Shown: positions 47,521 through 55,773, counted from the first letter of the stretch. The stretch: 64,000 nucleotides of DNA from CAZPBN01 sp964584935 (GCA_964584935.1 CAZPBN010000009.1:41309-105308), one strand, 5' to 3'. Notes: generated from the letters alone by a model not told the origin. Numbers and translations: made by a program.

Positions 47521-48774
47521 CTACATCTTCCTTTTTGAACTCATTATAAACGAATATTTTTTTCCCATGAGATCCAATTGGGCAAGAAAAAGAGCCAAGT
47601 TATTTCTCAACTGTTCCAATTTTTTATTATAAAGTCTCCCTTTCAAAAAATAAATATTTTCAGAAAAAATTGAATCACTTTCTTCAAGCTTTGTTTCATC
47701 TATTTTATATTCAATAGAATTGATTTCTGTATCAATGATATTTAACTCTCTTCTTAAATTTTCGATATCTTCTTCCAGTTTTTTTATTTTTTCCTGTTTT
47801 TCCATTTTAAACTTTTCATGTTCATATTCCGCTTCTTTCAAATTAGCAAGCGAGGAAGCAATTCGACGTTTTCGTTTCCCAGCATCTATAATCATGTAAC
47901 TGAGACTCAAGGAAATCCAAAAACTCTTGTCAAAACTGAGTTCCTTGTTAACCGGAAAAACTGAGTAGGTATTGATTTGTAATGAAGGAAGATTCGGCAT
48001 TTTTGCCCCTTTGACCAGCATCTCTGCTGCCTGGACTTTCTTTCTTGACATTTCTTCCGCTAAATCGCCAATATAAGAAGCTGAGAAATGGCGAAAATCA
48101 ATGGTGATCTTTTCCGGATAGACTTTTTCCTCAGACCCGATTATATAGCTAAATCGTTCAGAAAGGTTATTCAAAGAATTTTTGGTGGTATAGATCGCCT
48201 TTTTGACATTTTTTACCATGACTTGATTATCCAACACAGTAGACAAAGGAACCAAATCATGATTTTTCTGTATTTCCAATATCTTTTGATAGGTATTCAA
48301 GGTTTTTTCCTGTTCCTCCAAGGTATTGAAACTTTCTCTGAGAAAGGCATATGTCACAAACTCCTGGTAAATGGTGGATATCAAAATGGACTGCCGGTGA
48401 TCTTTATTGGTTAAAGAGATATCTAATAATTTTTTATAATACTTTTTTTGATAAACATTTTTGATAAAGGAGAGAAAATCGTAGTCAAAATCAACACTGG
48501 GAACAGTTCTTTGTCTTTTTGAATTAAAAACATCTATGAAGTGCCTTAAGGAAAGCTGTACCTGGGGAATATTTTGGGACTGAATATCTTTAAGTCCCAG
48601 TTTGGCTCTGTCAATTTTGATCGAAGGGAGTACCAAAAGGGGTGATTTCTCAATAGCCATATGGATCGCTTGATCAATTGAAATCTCTTTATAATTCTTA
48701 TCTGAAGAATCCGAAAAAAGATTAGGATTTAATAGAATGAATAAAACAAATAAAAATATAAAATATTTCCACAT
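47521..48774 (-). CDS. TolC-like outer membrane efflux protein
   Basis: From ATG 48774 the protein starts with a signal peptide (WKYFIFLFVLFILL) and has 417 residues; the frame is open to ATG 48840, which would add a basic 22-residue tail. It has the two-repeat, helix-rich organisation of TolC/OEP proteins, including the IDQAIHMAIEKSP beginning and long coiled coils near the end of each half. No good ribosome site precedes either ATG. It is the first full-size gene of the exporter-radical SAM operon and implies an outer membrane. Confidence 0.82.
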   Translation of the reverse strand: MWKYFIFLFVLFILLNPNLFSDSSDKNYKEISIDQAIHMAIEKSPLLVLPSIKIDRAKLGLKDIQSQNIPQVQLSLRHFIDVFNSKRQRTVPSVDFDYDFLSFIKNVYQKKYYKKLLDISLTNKDHRQSILISTIYQEFVTYAFLRESFNTLEEQEKTLNTYQKILEIQKNHDLVPLSTVLDNQVMVKNVKKAIYTTKNSLNNLSERFSYIIGSEEKVYPEKITIDFRHFSASYIGDLAEEMSRKKVQAAEMLVKGAKMPNLPSLQINTYSVFPVNKELSFDKSFWISLSLSYMIIDAGKRKRRIASSLANLKEAEYEHEKFKMEKQEKIKKLEEDIENLRRELNIIDTEINSIEYKIDETKLEESDSIFSENIYFLKGRLYNKKLEQLRNNLALFLAQLDLMGKKYSFIMSSKRKM

Positions 48775-48910
48775 AAAACCAAAATGCCGATCAGATTTTA
48801 ATTTTAAATTTGATTTCCAATTGGTATGATTTAAAGTCATTTTTTAAAATAATAATTTAACATATTTTGACTTATTTTTCTTATAAAATTTTTTGATCTT
48901 CTAAGAGGAC

Positions 48911-48979
48911 TCACTCCAACTTTTCCAACAAGGAACAGTTGATCTCATTTAAGGAGAGAACAACAGCAATTTTTTTCAT
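48911..48979 (-). CDS. Candidate 22-residue peptide frame upstream of the exporter operon
   Basis: An ATG at 48979 lies 8 bases after GGGAG (48988-48992) and opens a 22-codon frame ending at TGA 48911-48913. The peptide begins with a Lys-Lys-Ile-hydrophobic run, contains a single Cys and ends in an amphipathic Leu/Glu/Lys stretch. It sits between the MFS gene and tolC on the same strand. It may be a leader peptide, a gene remnant or a peptide substrate; evidence is limited to the ribosome site and position. Confidence 0.2.
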   Translation of the reverse strand: MKKIAVVLSLNEINCSLLEKLE

Positions 48980-49018
48980 CCTCTGTACTCCCTTATGAAA
49001 GGCTGAACCTGTCAATGC

Positions 49019-50209
49019 CTAGTCTTTGACCGTCAAAAGCAAAAGGAACGAAAGAACTGAAAAAGCAGCACCTGCGTAAAAAACTCCGTCAATCCCCCAT
49101 ACGGCAAAAAGCAAACCCATAAAAACCGGCCCCAAAGTCTGTCCGATACGCAAAACCATTCCATTGACTGACATGAATGCCGCTCTGTATTCTATAGGAG
49201 CAAGCTCCGCCAGAAGTGTTTGTATACTGGGAATATTCATGCCGTGCCCCACTCCAAAAAAGATGATGGGAATGGTCAACAGCCAAAGAACCGGCACTAA
49301 AGGAAAAAGAACCAAACCCAAAGCATAAAGAACAAACGCCATTTTAATAAGTGTCTTCTTCGAATAGACTTTTGCTAATTTCCCCAATTGGGAAGATACT
49401 ATGGCAGTAGCGAGGGACATAAGCGACATGATCATTCCAATAACAAATGGAGAAGCCTGAAAGGAATGACCAACAAGAAGGGGAAAATAAGTCAAATAGG
49501 ATCCATAGAGGATAATAAAAGTCAGAGCACTCAAAATCAAAAGCACAACAACCCGGCTATTCTTAAGGCTTTTCCATGCACTGTTCAAATATTCTTTGAA
49601 TCTCTGTTCATTCTTGGGTTCCGGGTTTTTTAATAAAAACAAAACAAGAAGGCCTAGTGGAACAGCAATAAAGGGAATGGCAAAGGGATAATACCATCCC
49701 AGGGTTGCTAATAAACCACCAATAGCTGGATAACTGGCTGTTCCCACACTCAGGACACTGGCATTGTATCCCATAGCTGCAGTGCGTTTATTTCTCGAAT
49801 AAAGATCCCCTATAATGGTAACATTCAGAGATCCCAGAGAAGCAGCTCCTATCCCCTGGATGAAACGGAGACCGAGCAAAAAGTCAAAATCACGAACAAA
49901 GGCACACATTCCTCCCGCAATCCCAAAGAGAACCAAGGATGGAATGAGAATCCTTTTTCTGCCAAATCGATCGGCAAGAACTCCAAGGACAGGGGTTAAT
50001 AAAACTCCGGGAAGGGTAAAGACAGTGATGAGCATTCCAATAGATTGATGAGAGATATTCAGTTTCTCTACTATTTTGGGAAAAGCAGGAGTGATGCTGG
50101 AAACTCCTAGAACAGCCATCAAGGTGACCCCAAAAATGATCTGAAGATTGGTCTCATAATAAAGGGCTTTTCGTTTCCGGCTAGATTTGCTTTTTTCTGT
50201 TGATATCAT
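49019..50209 (-). CDS. MFS multidrug/efflux transporter (12-helix)
   Basis: The 396-residue membrane protein has the drug:H+ antiporter MFS layout: an IFGVTLMAVLGVSSITPAFP first helix, GVLADRFGRKR in loop 2-3 (about residues 80-90), a GLRFIQGIGAA helix and a GPVFMGLLFAV late helix. A basic N-terminus precedes helix 1. It lies between two radical SAM clusters on the same strand and may export a small molecule or peptide, though this is inferred from position only. Two very short frames (50275-50328 and 50216-50278) precede it. Confidence 0.85.
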   Translation of the reverse strand: MISTEKSKSSRKRKALYYETNLQIIFGVTLMAVLGVSSITPAFPKIVEKLNISHQSIGMLITVFTLPGVLLTPVLGVLADRFGRKRILIPSLVLFGIAGGMCAFVRDFDFLLGLRFIQGIGAASLGSLNVTIIGDLYSRNKRTAAMGYNASVLSVGTASYPAIGGLLATLGWYYPFAIPFIAVPLGLLVLFLLKNPEPKNEQRFKEYLNSAWKSLKNSRVVVLLILSALTFIILYGSYLTYFPLLVGHSFQASPFVIGMIMSLMSLATAIVSSQLGKLAKVYSKKTLIKMAFVLYALGLVLFPLVPVLWLLTIPIIFFGVGHGMNIPSIQTLLAELAPIEYRAAFMSVNGMVLRIGQTLGPVFMGLLFAVWGIDGVFYAGAAFSVLSFLLLLTVKD

Positions 50210-50460
50210 GAGAGTTCAACCTTTATTCATATTTCCCTTAATCCATCCTGTAGGAAGGGCCACAATCAAGACTTTCACTGTTCCCCCAAATAGATATCCT
50301 TCCCAGAAAAAAGGTCCTCATAATCCATAAAAAAATCATCCTCCTTTATATTCGGAAATAATGAAACCACTCACTTTCAGGCACTGGACAAAAAGGTTTG
50401 AAGGCTGTTATAGACAAACTTGAAATGTCAGAAATAAAATATCAGAAAAAAATAATTAAT

Positions 50461-51222
50461 TTAAGATGTTTTCTTCCCAGGCTTTGAAAAATGATTCAAA
50501 TCAGCTATCATTTCTCCTTTTTGAGTGTGTATTTCTATACGGACAGGAAGACGATTCCTGGTGTTAGAAATCCATATTCTGGCTGACTTCAATTGAAAAT
50601 AATCCCGGATAGGAGGCAACTCTCCTTTGTTTGATCTGAGTCCATAAACACGGCATTGCATTTCCGATCCATTGAATATTATGTTTTCATTGTATTGATA
50701 TTCCACAAGAATGGGATAAAGTTTGTATTTATAGAGGACAGCCAAACTCACAATCTCGCTTTGTTTGAGATCCAGAGAACGGATTTTATACAATAAAGAC
50801 ACATGGTCATACATTTGAGGAGGCCCCAAACGAAATGTATTGGTTATAGGCTTTTCGTTTTTTTGGTTATGCCATTTGAGTGTTTCATCAATACTTATTT
50901 TGTTATTAGATGGATCAAATTTAATTATTTGATGAACAGTGCTCTTTGCATCCTTAATAACATTATTGCCCTTAATAATATTCATAAAGTCGGTATCAAT
51001 GATTTCAAATCCGGTCATATGGGAATTGACAGCTTTGTATTTACTGTCTATCTTCAGATTTATATTGATTTTTCCCCTGTTTTCCTTATCAGATATATCC
51101 AATTCATTGTAGTTAAGCTCTAATATCCCTAAATGTTCCCGCTTCCCCCCTGTTTTCTTAAAATAAACGACAAACTTCAGCTTTTCGCCCGAAGTGAGAT
51201 CAAATGCTTTATTTGTTTTCAT
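50461..51222 (-). CDS. DUF3108-like beta-rich protein of the peptide cluster
   Basis: The 253-residue protein resembles DUF3108 proteins, with a TSGEKLKFVVYF start strand, a central YDHVSLLYKIRSL helix region and a final ARIWISNTRNRLPVRIEI strand pair. Members are normally exported or lipid-anchored, but this frame has no signal peptide. An in-frame TAA lies just upstream of the ATG, and no ribosome site is visible. A frameshift or a missed start upstream (51223-51300) is possible. It follows the Arg-rich gene in the radical SAM/peptide cluster. Confidence 0.62.
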   Translation of the reverse strand: MKTNKAFDLTSGEKLKFVVYFKKTGGKREHLGILELNYNELDISDKENRGKININLKIDSKYKAVNSHMTGFEIIDTDFMNIIKGNNVIKDAKSTVHQIIKFDPSNNKISIDETLKWHNQKNEKPITNTFRLGPPQMYDHVSLLYKIRSLDLKQSEIVSLAVLYKYKLYPILVEYQYNENIIFNGSEMQCRVYGLRSNKGELPPIRDYFQLKSARIWISNTRNRLPVRIEIHTQKGEMIADLNHFSKPGKKTS

Positions 51223-51313
51223 ATGGTTTGAATAAAATTACAAATGATGAAGAAATCAACTCCAGAGAAATCCTTCTTTCTAAGAACGTTTAAATTTTCT
51301 TTCTTAACTCTTT

Positions 51314-51730
51314 TTACCGCCGGAGCCGCGTGCTCACAGCATCCTTATAACCACGCCAGTATTCATCAAAATCAATATCCACTTCAATGGTATAGCCCCC
51401 GGCTCTCAATATGCCAGAGCTTGTATTCCCCACCATTCTCTCAGGAGTAATGTAAACGCTTCTCTGAAGCCTTCCACGGAGATCGTATCCAATTCTCATT
51501 CCTGATACTTCATTGGTGGTGAAACTGGCAAAAAATCCATTCCTGGTTTCGTTCATGTATTTGAAAAAACCTCTTCGAGCCTTTCTCGTGTTTCTGGATC
51601 GGGTTCCATACAACACCCACACTCTTGAATACCGGCCTCTTAAATTATAGAGATTCACATACACCTTTATACTTCTTCGGGTGGTGCATAGAACATCATA
51701 CCAGCGGTATCTTCGTTGAAAAATTCCCAT
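51314..51730 (-). CDS. Arg-rich protein of unknown function, next to the aromatic peptide gene
   Basis: The 138-residue protein matches no family I recognise. It contains 24 Arg (17%) spread through the chain, many aromatic residues, few acids until a final acidic stretch (about 116-123), and alternating strand-like segments (KVYVNLY, RVWVLYG, FFASFT, GYTIEVDI). There is no signal peptide. Its ATG has an AAGGAT site and lies 26 bases after the stop of the acidic, Trp/Tyr-rich peptide gene. A basic partner for an acidic peptide (chaperone, recognition or immunity role) is conceivable but speculative. Confidence 0.5.
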   Translation of the reverse strand: MGIFQRRYRWYDVLCTTRRSIKVYVNLYNLRGRYSRVWVLYGTRSRNTRKARRGFFKYMNETRNGFFASFTTNEVSGMRIGYDLRGRLQRSVYITPERMVGNTSSGILRAGGYTIEVDIDFDEYWRGYKDAVSTRLRR

Positions 51731-51756
51731 TCTTAAATCCTTAATATAAAAAAGCT

Positions 51757-51987
51757 TTATGGATTCGGATTATTCCACCAGTTTGCCCAGTCGCTGTAAT
51801 AATTATACCAGTCATAATAATCATACCAGTCATCATACCAGCATCCAGGATATTGATTCGAAAATAAAAATAAAGACGCAGCAGCTGTTGAAAACAAACC
51901 AACTTTCTTTAAGGCGTCGCGACGGCTTATTTTGTTTTCTTTTTTTACTTCTGAGCTTTTTTTCTTCGATCCTTGGCTTTTTTTCAT
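51757..51987 (-). CDS. Putative RiPP precursor: Tat-like leader and aromatic-X-Asp/Asn repeat core
   Basis: The 76-residue peptide has a Lys/Ser-rich start, then a Tat-like motif S21-R22-R23-x-x-L26-K27 and a hydrophobic segment (about 29-42). The C-terminal core (46-76) contains 14 Trp/Tyr in 26 residues. Aromatics at 50, 54, 57, 60, 63, 67 and 70 are each followed two residues later by Asp, Asp, Asp, Asn, Ser, Asn and Asn. Aromatic-X-Asp/Asn/Ser triplets are the sites used by radical SAM three-residue cyclophane synthases. A strong GAGGAG site precedes the ATG. The gene directly follows a radical SAM/SPASM gene. It is inferred to be the enzyme's substrate, exported by Tat or another route. 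Confidence 0.75.
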   Translation of the reverse strand: MKKSQGSKKKSSEVKKENKISRRDALKKVGLFSTAAASLFLFSNQYPGCWYDDWYDYYDWYNYYSDWANWWNNPNP

Positions 51988-52037
51988 TATTTCTCCTCTA
52001 CCAACCTTAAATCAAGAATAATATACTTATTATTAAA

Positions 52038-53120
52038 TTAAGATGTCAAGACATTTTTTAAAAAATATTGGATGCCTTCACACCACATGGTTTTGGTGTA
52101 AGGAAGAATATCTCCATTAAAATTATCCATAGGACAGCCCCCTCTGCACAGCTCCCAGAATGGACAATCACAACACTCCGTATTCCTCAAAAATGGTTTA
52201 CGGTTTAGAATTTTTTGACGGATAGGATTTTCCAAAAAATCCTTAAAATCATGCTTTCTTATGTCTCCCAGTTCATAATGCTGCATATCAGAAAATTTTC
52301 CACAACCATAGGCCTTTCCTAAAGAATCAAATGCGAGAATGTTTTCCATACAAAAACCACTGGAGCATGATTGTCCTCTGGATCTATTATCTTTATTATC
52401 CATCAATCCATACTCTTCAAACGGCTCAACCGGCTTTCTGTTCTTCCTTTTTCTCAATTTGTTATAAAATTCCAGTAAGAACTTTCCCCAATTCAATGAG
52501 GTTATATACAGGTCATCCAGGGGATCCTCCAAAGCCCTGCCCAGTTTTGCCAGAGGATTCAGACGCATGGAATAAAGCGGATAATCCATCAAATAATTTA
52601 TTATATGTTCAATATGATCCAATGAATGATTATGGACAACATATACGGAATTGACACGAATATTATACTCTCCTGCTTTTTTCAATCCTTTTAAAAATTT
52701 ATTATTATACTCATCAGAATCCGATTTTATAGTCCGTATTCCTTTGACCACATCAAAAGAAGAACTCATACTTCCGTTGAAAAGAAGGCTCGAAATAACA
52801 GGTGAGAGGCTATCATCCATAAAATGCAAATTGCTCTGCATGATGTGTCTTATCTCAACTCCAAACACTTTTTTATAATGTTCACAGATTTTAAGAACAT
52901 TTTTAAAGAAATCAACACCCATAATCAGAGGTTCTCCGCCGTGCCAAAGGATATTTATATTTTTTTGATTTTGTTCACTCATCCATTCCAGGGATTTTTT
53001 TATGATCAACTCAAACGTTCCAATGTTCATTCGAGATCTATGAGGATTTTCTCCATAGAACGCACTGCAATAAATGCAATTGCAGTTGCATGCCTCGGTG
53101 GGTTTGATAATCAGCAACAT
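52038..53120 (-). CDS. Radical SAM/SPASM maturase of the aromatic peptide cluster
   Basis: The 360-residue enzyme has the radical SAM triad C11-x3-C15-x2-C18 at its very start, a WHGGEP motif (about 60-65) and an IMQSNL strand. The C-terminal SPASM domain has CMENILAFDSLGKAYGC, then CCDCPFWELCRGGCP and a late Cys, matching two auxiliary 4Fe-4S clusters. The subfamily resembles anaerobic sulfatase maturases and cyclophane-forming RiPP enzymes (XyeB/GrrM type). No sulfatase gene is near. The next gene, 50 bases downstream, is the triplet-repeat peptide, its probable substrate. Confidence 0.85.
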   Translation of the reverse strand: MLLIIKPTEACNCNCIYCSAFYGENPHRSRMNIGTFELIIKKSLEWMSEQNQKNINILWHGGEPLIMGVDFFKNVLKICEHYKKVFGVEIRHIMQSNLHFMDDSLSPVISSLLFNGSMSSSFDVVKGIRTIKSDSDEYNNKFLKGLKKAGEYNIRVNSVYVVHNHSLDHIEHIINYLMDYPLYSMRLNPLAKLGRALEDPLDDLYITSLNWGKFLLEFYNKLRKRKNRKPVEPFEEYGLMDNKDNRSRGQSCSSGFCMENILAFDSLGKAYGCGKFSDMQHYELGDIRKHDFKDFLENPIRQKILNRKPFLRNTECCDCPFWELCRGGCPMDNFNGDILPYTKTMWCEGIQYFLKNVLTS

Positions 53121-53164
53121 GAACCGATTATATAATAATTGCGGTGGTTAATAAACCGGAATGT

Positions 53165-53192
53165 ATTGTATAAACAACAATCAAAAAGACAA
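53165..53192 (-). promoter_or_regulatory. Promoter of the radical SAM/aromatic peptide operon
   Basis: On the minus strand TTGTCT (53187-53192) and TACAAT (53165-53170) are spaced by 16 bases. The expected start is about 40 bases before the radical SAM ATG at 53120. The enzyme gene itself has no obvious ribosome site. Confidence 0.45.
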
Positions 53193-53290
53193 CTTTTTTA
53201 TTTGTGAAGATCATGGGAAATATGCGAAACCCTGTTTCCGGAATTCATACAAATAAACCGGGAAAAGGAGTATGTTGATAACCTTATAAG

Positions 53291-54835
53291 CTAAAAATTG
53301 AATTTTTTTTCTCTAAACAATCGAACACAGGCGTCCACCACATCCTGATCATATAATTTATCCTTGTTTTTGGAAATTTCCTCCAGAGCTGAGTTTAAAC
53401 CTGCTTCAGGCCGGTAAGGCCGAGGTGCGGACATCGCTTCGACAATATCAGCAACTGTTAGGATTTTTGCTTCCAGCATAATATCCTTTGATTCCAATCC
53501 CTCAGGGTACCCCGACCCATCACAGAGCTCATGATGCTGAAGAACGATTTCGGCAACAGGCCAAGGGAATTCAATGGGCTTTATAATATCATATCCCACT
53601 TTTGGATGTATTTTGACCAGGGACAATTCCACATCGGTAAGCTTCCTTGATTTGGCAAGAGTATCCGCTGAAATGTAGAGTTTCCCCACATCATGAACCA
53701 TTGAAGCGATTCGAAGCCCCTTGATCCGTTCCTCATCAAGTTTCATTTCCTGAGCAATGGCACAAGCAAGATGAGTGACTCTTTTTTGATGGCCCGCCGT
53801 ATAAGGATCCCTTTTTTCAACTATTTCTGCGATGGTCATTATTGTTGATTCGACGGATTCTCTCAACTTTTCGAATATTTTTTTAAGTTCGTCTTCAGCA
53901 ACTTTCCTCTCACTAATATCTCTAATAATGGTCTGGATAATTTTTTCTCCATTGATCTCTATTAATTTAGAAGATACTTCTGCAGGAAAAGTATCACTGT
54001 TTTTCTTTACTAAGATGCATTCAAAAGTGAAAAATCCATTTTGCTTTACTCTTTCAAATGCTTTTTTAGGAATCTCCAATGCTTCGGGCGGATGAATATC
54101 AGAAATGGAAAGAGATTTCATTTCAAGTTCAGAATATCCCATCATCTCCTCAGCCCTGTGGTTGATGTCTATAATATTCCCTTCTAAATCATATATTAAA
54201 ACAGCATCAGCTAAAGTGGAAAAAAGCTTACTGTATTTTTCTTCCTCTTCATTATGGATTTCTTTCTTATCCATATCCTTGATAATTCCTATAATGCCCT
54301 CAGGACTTCCATTATCATCACAAAGGAATATTAATTTTGCTTCAGTTTTCAGGATAGTCCTATTTTTGCGGATGAAATCAAGATTCAGTGTCTCCGGACT
54401 TCCTTTCATTTTTTTATTACTTTTGAAATAATTGATATTTTCTTTCAGAGCGAGCATAGATTTTTTTAGAGAATCTTGGGTTAAAACATCTTTTAACTTT
54501 TTGGTTTTCGCTTCTTTTTCTTTATATCCCAGTAAGTTCGTAACAGAAGGAGACACATAGTAAATATTCAGTTTCAAACTTAAAATCACTATCAGTTCTG
54601 ATACATTTCTCAAAATTAAAGAAACTGCCGATTTGGATATTTCTGGAATTGGTTCTTCTTTTTTTTCAGCAGGAGCAGAGGGAGACATCTTTTGGGAGAG
54701 TTGATTGATCAATGTTTCCAGTCCTTTTATGGCCCCATCTTTGATCTGATCCAAATCCGTCTCATCATCCATAAAAGAAAATTTATCCATATAATTAGAA
54801 TCCTTCTTATTTTTGCTATCTTTCTTTTCTCTCAT
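53291..54835 (-). CDS. PAS-PAS-HD-GYP protein (predicted cyclic-di-GMP phosphodiesterase)
   Basis: The 514-residue protein has a polar N-terminus (1-65), two PAS domains (about 70-185 and 195-315), a short coiled coil and an HD-GYP domain (about 325-510). The catalytic signatures are present: HDVGKL, and HHE followed by DGSGYP. HD-GYP proteins hydrolyse cyclic-di-GMP to GMP. No membrane segment is seen, so the sensor is cytosolic, with PAS ligands unknown. No diguanylate cyclase is in the window. Confidence 0.9.
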   Translation of the reverse strand: MREKKDSKNKKDSNYMDKFSFMDDETDLDQIKDGAIKGLETLINQLSQKMSPSAPAEKKEEPIPEISKSAVSLILRNVSELIVILSLKLNIYYVSPSVTNLLGYKEKEAKTKKLKDVLTQDSLKKSMLALKENINYFKSNKKMKGSPETLNLDFIRKNRTILKTEAKLIFLCDDNGSPEGIIGIIKDMDKKEIHNEEEEKYSKLFSTLADAVLIYDLEGNIIDINHRAEEMMGYSELEMKSLSISDIHPPEALEIPKKAFERVKQNGFFTFECILVKKNSDTFPAEVSSKLIEINGEKIIQTIIRDISERKVAEDELKKIFEKLRESVESTIMTIAEIVEKRDPYTAGHQKRVTHLACAIAQEMKLDEERIKGLRIASMVHDVGKLYISADTLAKSRKLTDVELSLVKIHPKVGYDIIKPIEFPWPVAEIVLQHHELCDGSGYPEGLESKDIMLEAKILTVADIVEAMSAPRPYRPEAGLNSALEEISKNKDKLYDQDVVDACVRLFREKKFNF

Positions 54836-54978
54836 ATTCCCTTCATACTTGACTTATTCCATATTTTATATCAAATTTTAAAAAAATCAAGTAAATCTTT
54901 TTATAATATTGAATTTTTTTTAATTTTATCATAGAATTCTACTATTATAAAACAATATCACTGTAAGGGAAGCAAAAA

Positions 54979-55545
54979 ATGCAAGATATAATAAGTTGGT
55001 TTATCAATCTTGATACCCATGAAATTATACTATGGGCTCTCATTGTATTATTACTTTTCTGGGAGTTTGTCATTAAGAGAAAAGAAAGAATTAGAAGAAA
55101 TGAAGAGTTAGACAGGTTGAGGACAGATTTCATGAAGCTTGGGTTCAAGACTGAGCTAACAAAAAAAGATATCGGACAACTTTATGAGAAATTTAAAATT
55201 ACAGAAAAAGAACTGGAAAGAATTCGTATTGAAGCCATCGAAGCCGCAAGAATAGCTCAAAGTCCTGCTTCTCCAGATGATAAAATGGAAATGCGCAATC
55301 AGCACTTTTTCATTCTCAAACTTCTCAATAGTATGGAAGACAGCAGAGTTCTTGCTGAGTTCGCCATGGTCTATTATCTCAATATCTTCAAAGACAAAGA
55401 TAAAACCGACTACAAAGGCATATTGAAACACCTGATGGACTACGGACTGATTGATTTCATCGATATCGATAACAAAACTTATATCGAGATCACATCCAAA
55501 GGGCAGGAATATCTCAACGACATAAAAGAATCCGCTTATATGTAA
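54979..55545 (+). CDS. Membrane-anchored protein of unknown function
   Basis: The 188-residue protein has one N-terminal membrane helix (about 15-35), a charged Lys/Arg/Glu-rich coiled coil (about 38-95) and a C-terminal helical domain (about 105-188). That last part looks like a winged helix (HLMDYGLIDFIDIDNKTYIEIT, then a final helix). I do not recognise the family. An AAGGGAAG site precedes the ATG. It is divergent from the HD-GYP gene and lies alone before tRNA-Leu. Confidence 0.6.
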   Translation: MQDIISWFINLDTHEIILWALIVLLLFWEFVIKRKERIRRNEELDRLRTDFMKLGFKTELTKKDIGQLYEKFKITEKELERIRIEAIEAARIAQSPASPDDKMEMRNQHFFILKLLNSMEDSRVLAEFAMVYYLNIFKDKDKTDYKGILKHLMDYGLIDFIDIDNKTYIEITSKGQEYLNDIKESAYM

Positions 55546-55674
55546 GTCCTCAGTTTATTTTTTTTATTTCTGGGTTGAGGCAAAGGGATTTCATAAAATA
55601 AGATAAATTCATTATAAGATTTCACATACCGCTTAGATATCTTGGGGGAAAAATTCGTTCTGAAGCAGAAAATA

Positions 55675-55709
55675 AGAGATTTTTTTAACTATTCAATTTC
55701 AAAATCTCT
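55675..55709 (-). repeat. 9-bp inverted repeat downstream of tRNA-Leu
   Basis: AGAGATTTT (55675-55683) and AAAATCTCT (55701-55709) are perfectly complementary around a 17-base loop, 65 bases past the 3' end of tRNA-Leu. The trailing sequence is only weakly T-rich, so it may be a terminator or processing structure. The rest of 55546-55773 shows nothing recognisable. Confidence 0.3.
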
Positions 55710-55773
55710 CAGCAGCCATGACAGGAAGGACTGAAAGTTTAAAAGAAGTTAATGAAATCTCAAGGGAAACAAA

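Noticed and set aside
51244..51450. 68-codon + strand frame with a signal-like, hydrophobic N-terminus
   Set aside because: Mostly antisense to the Arg-rich gene and lacking a ribosome site; the minus-strand genes form a consistent operon.
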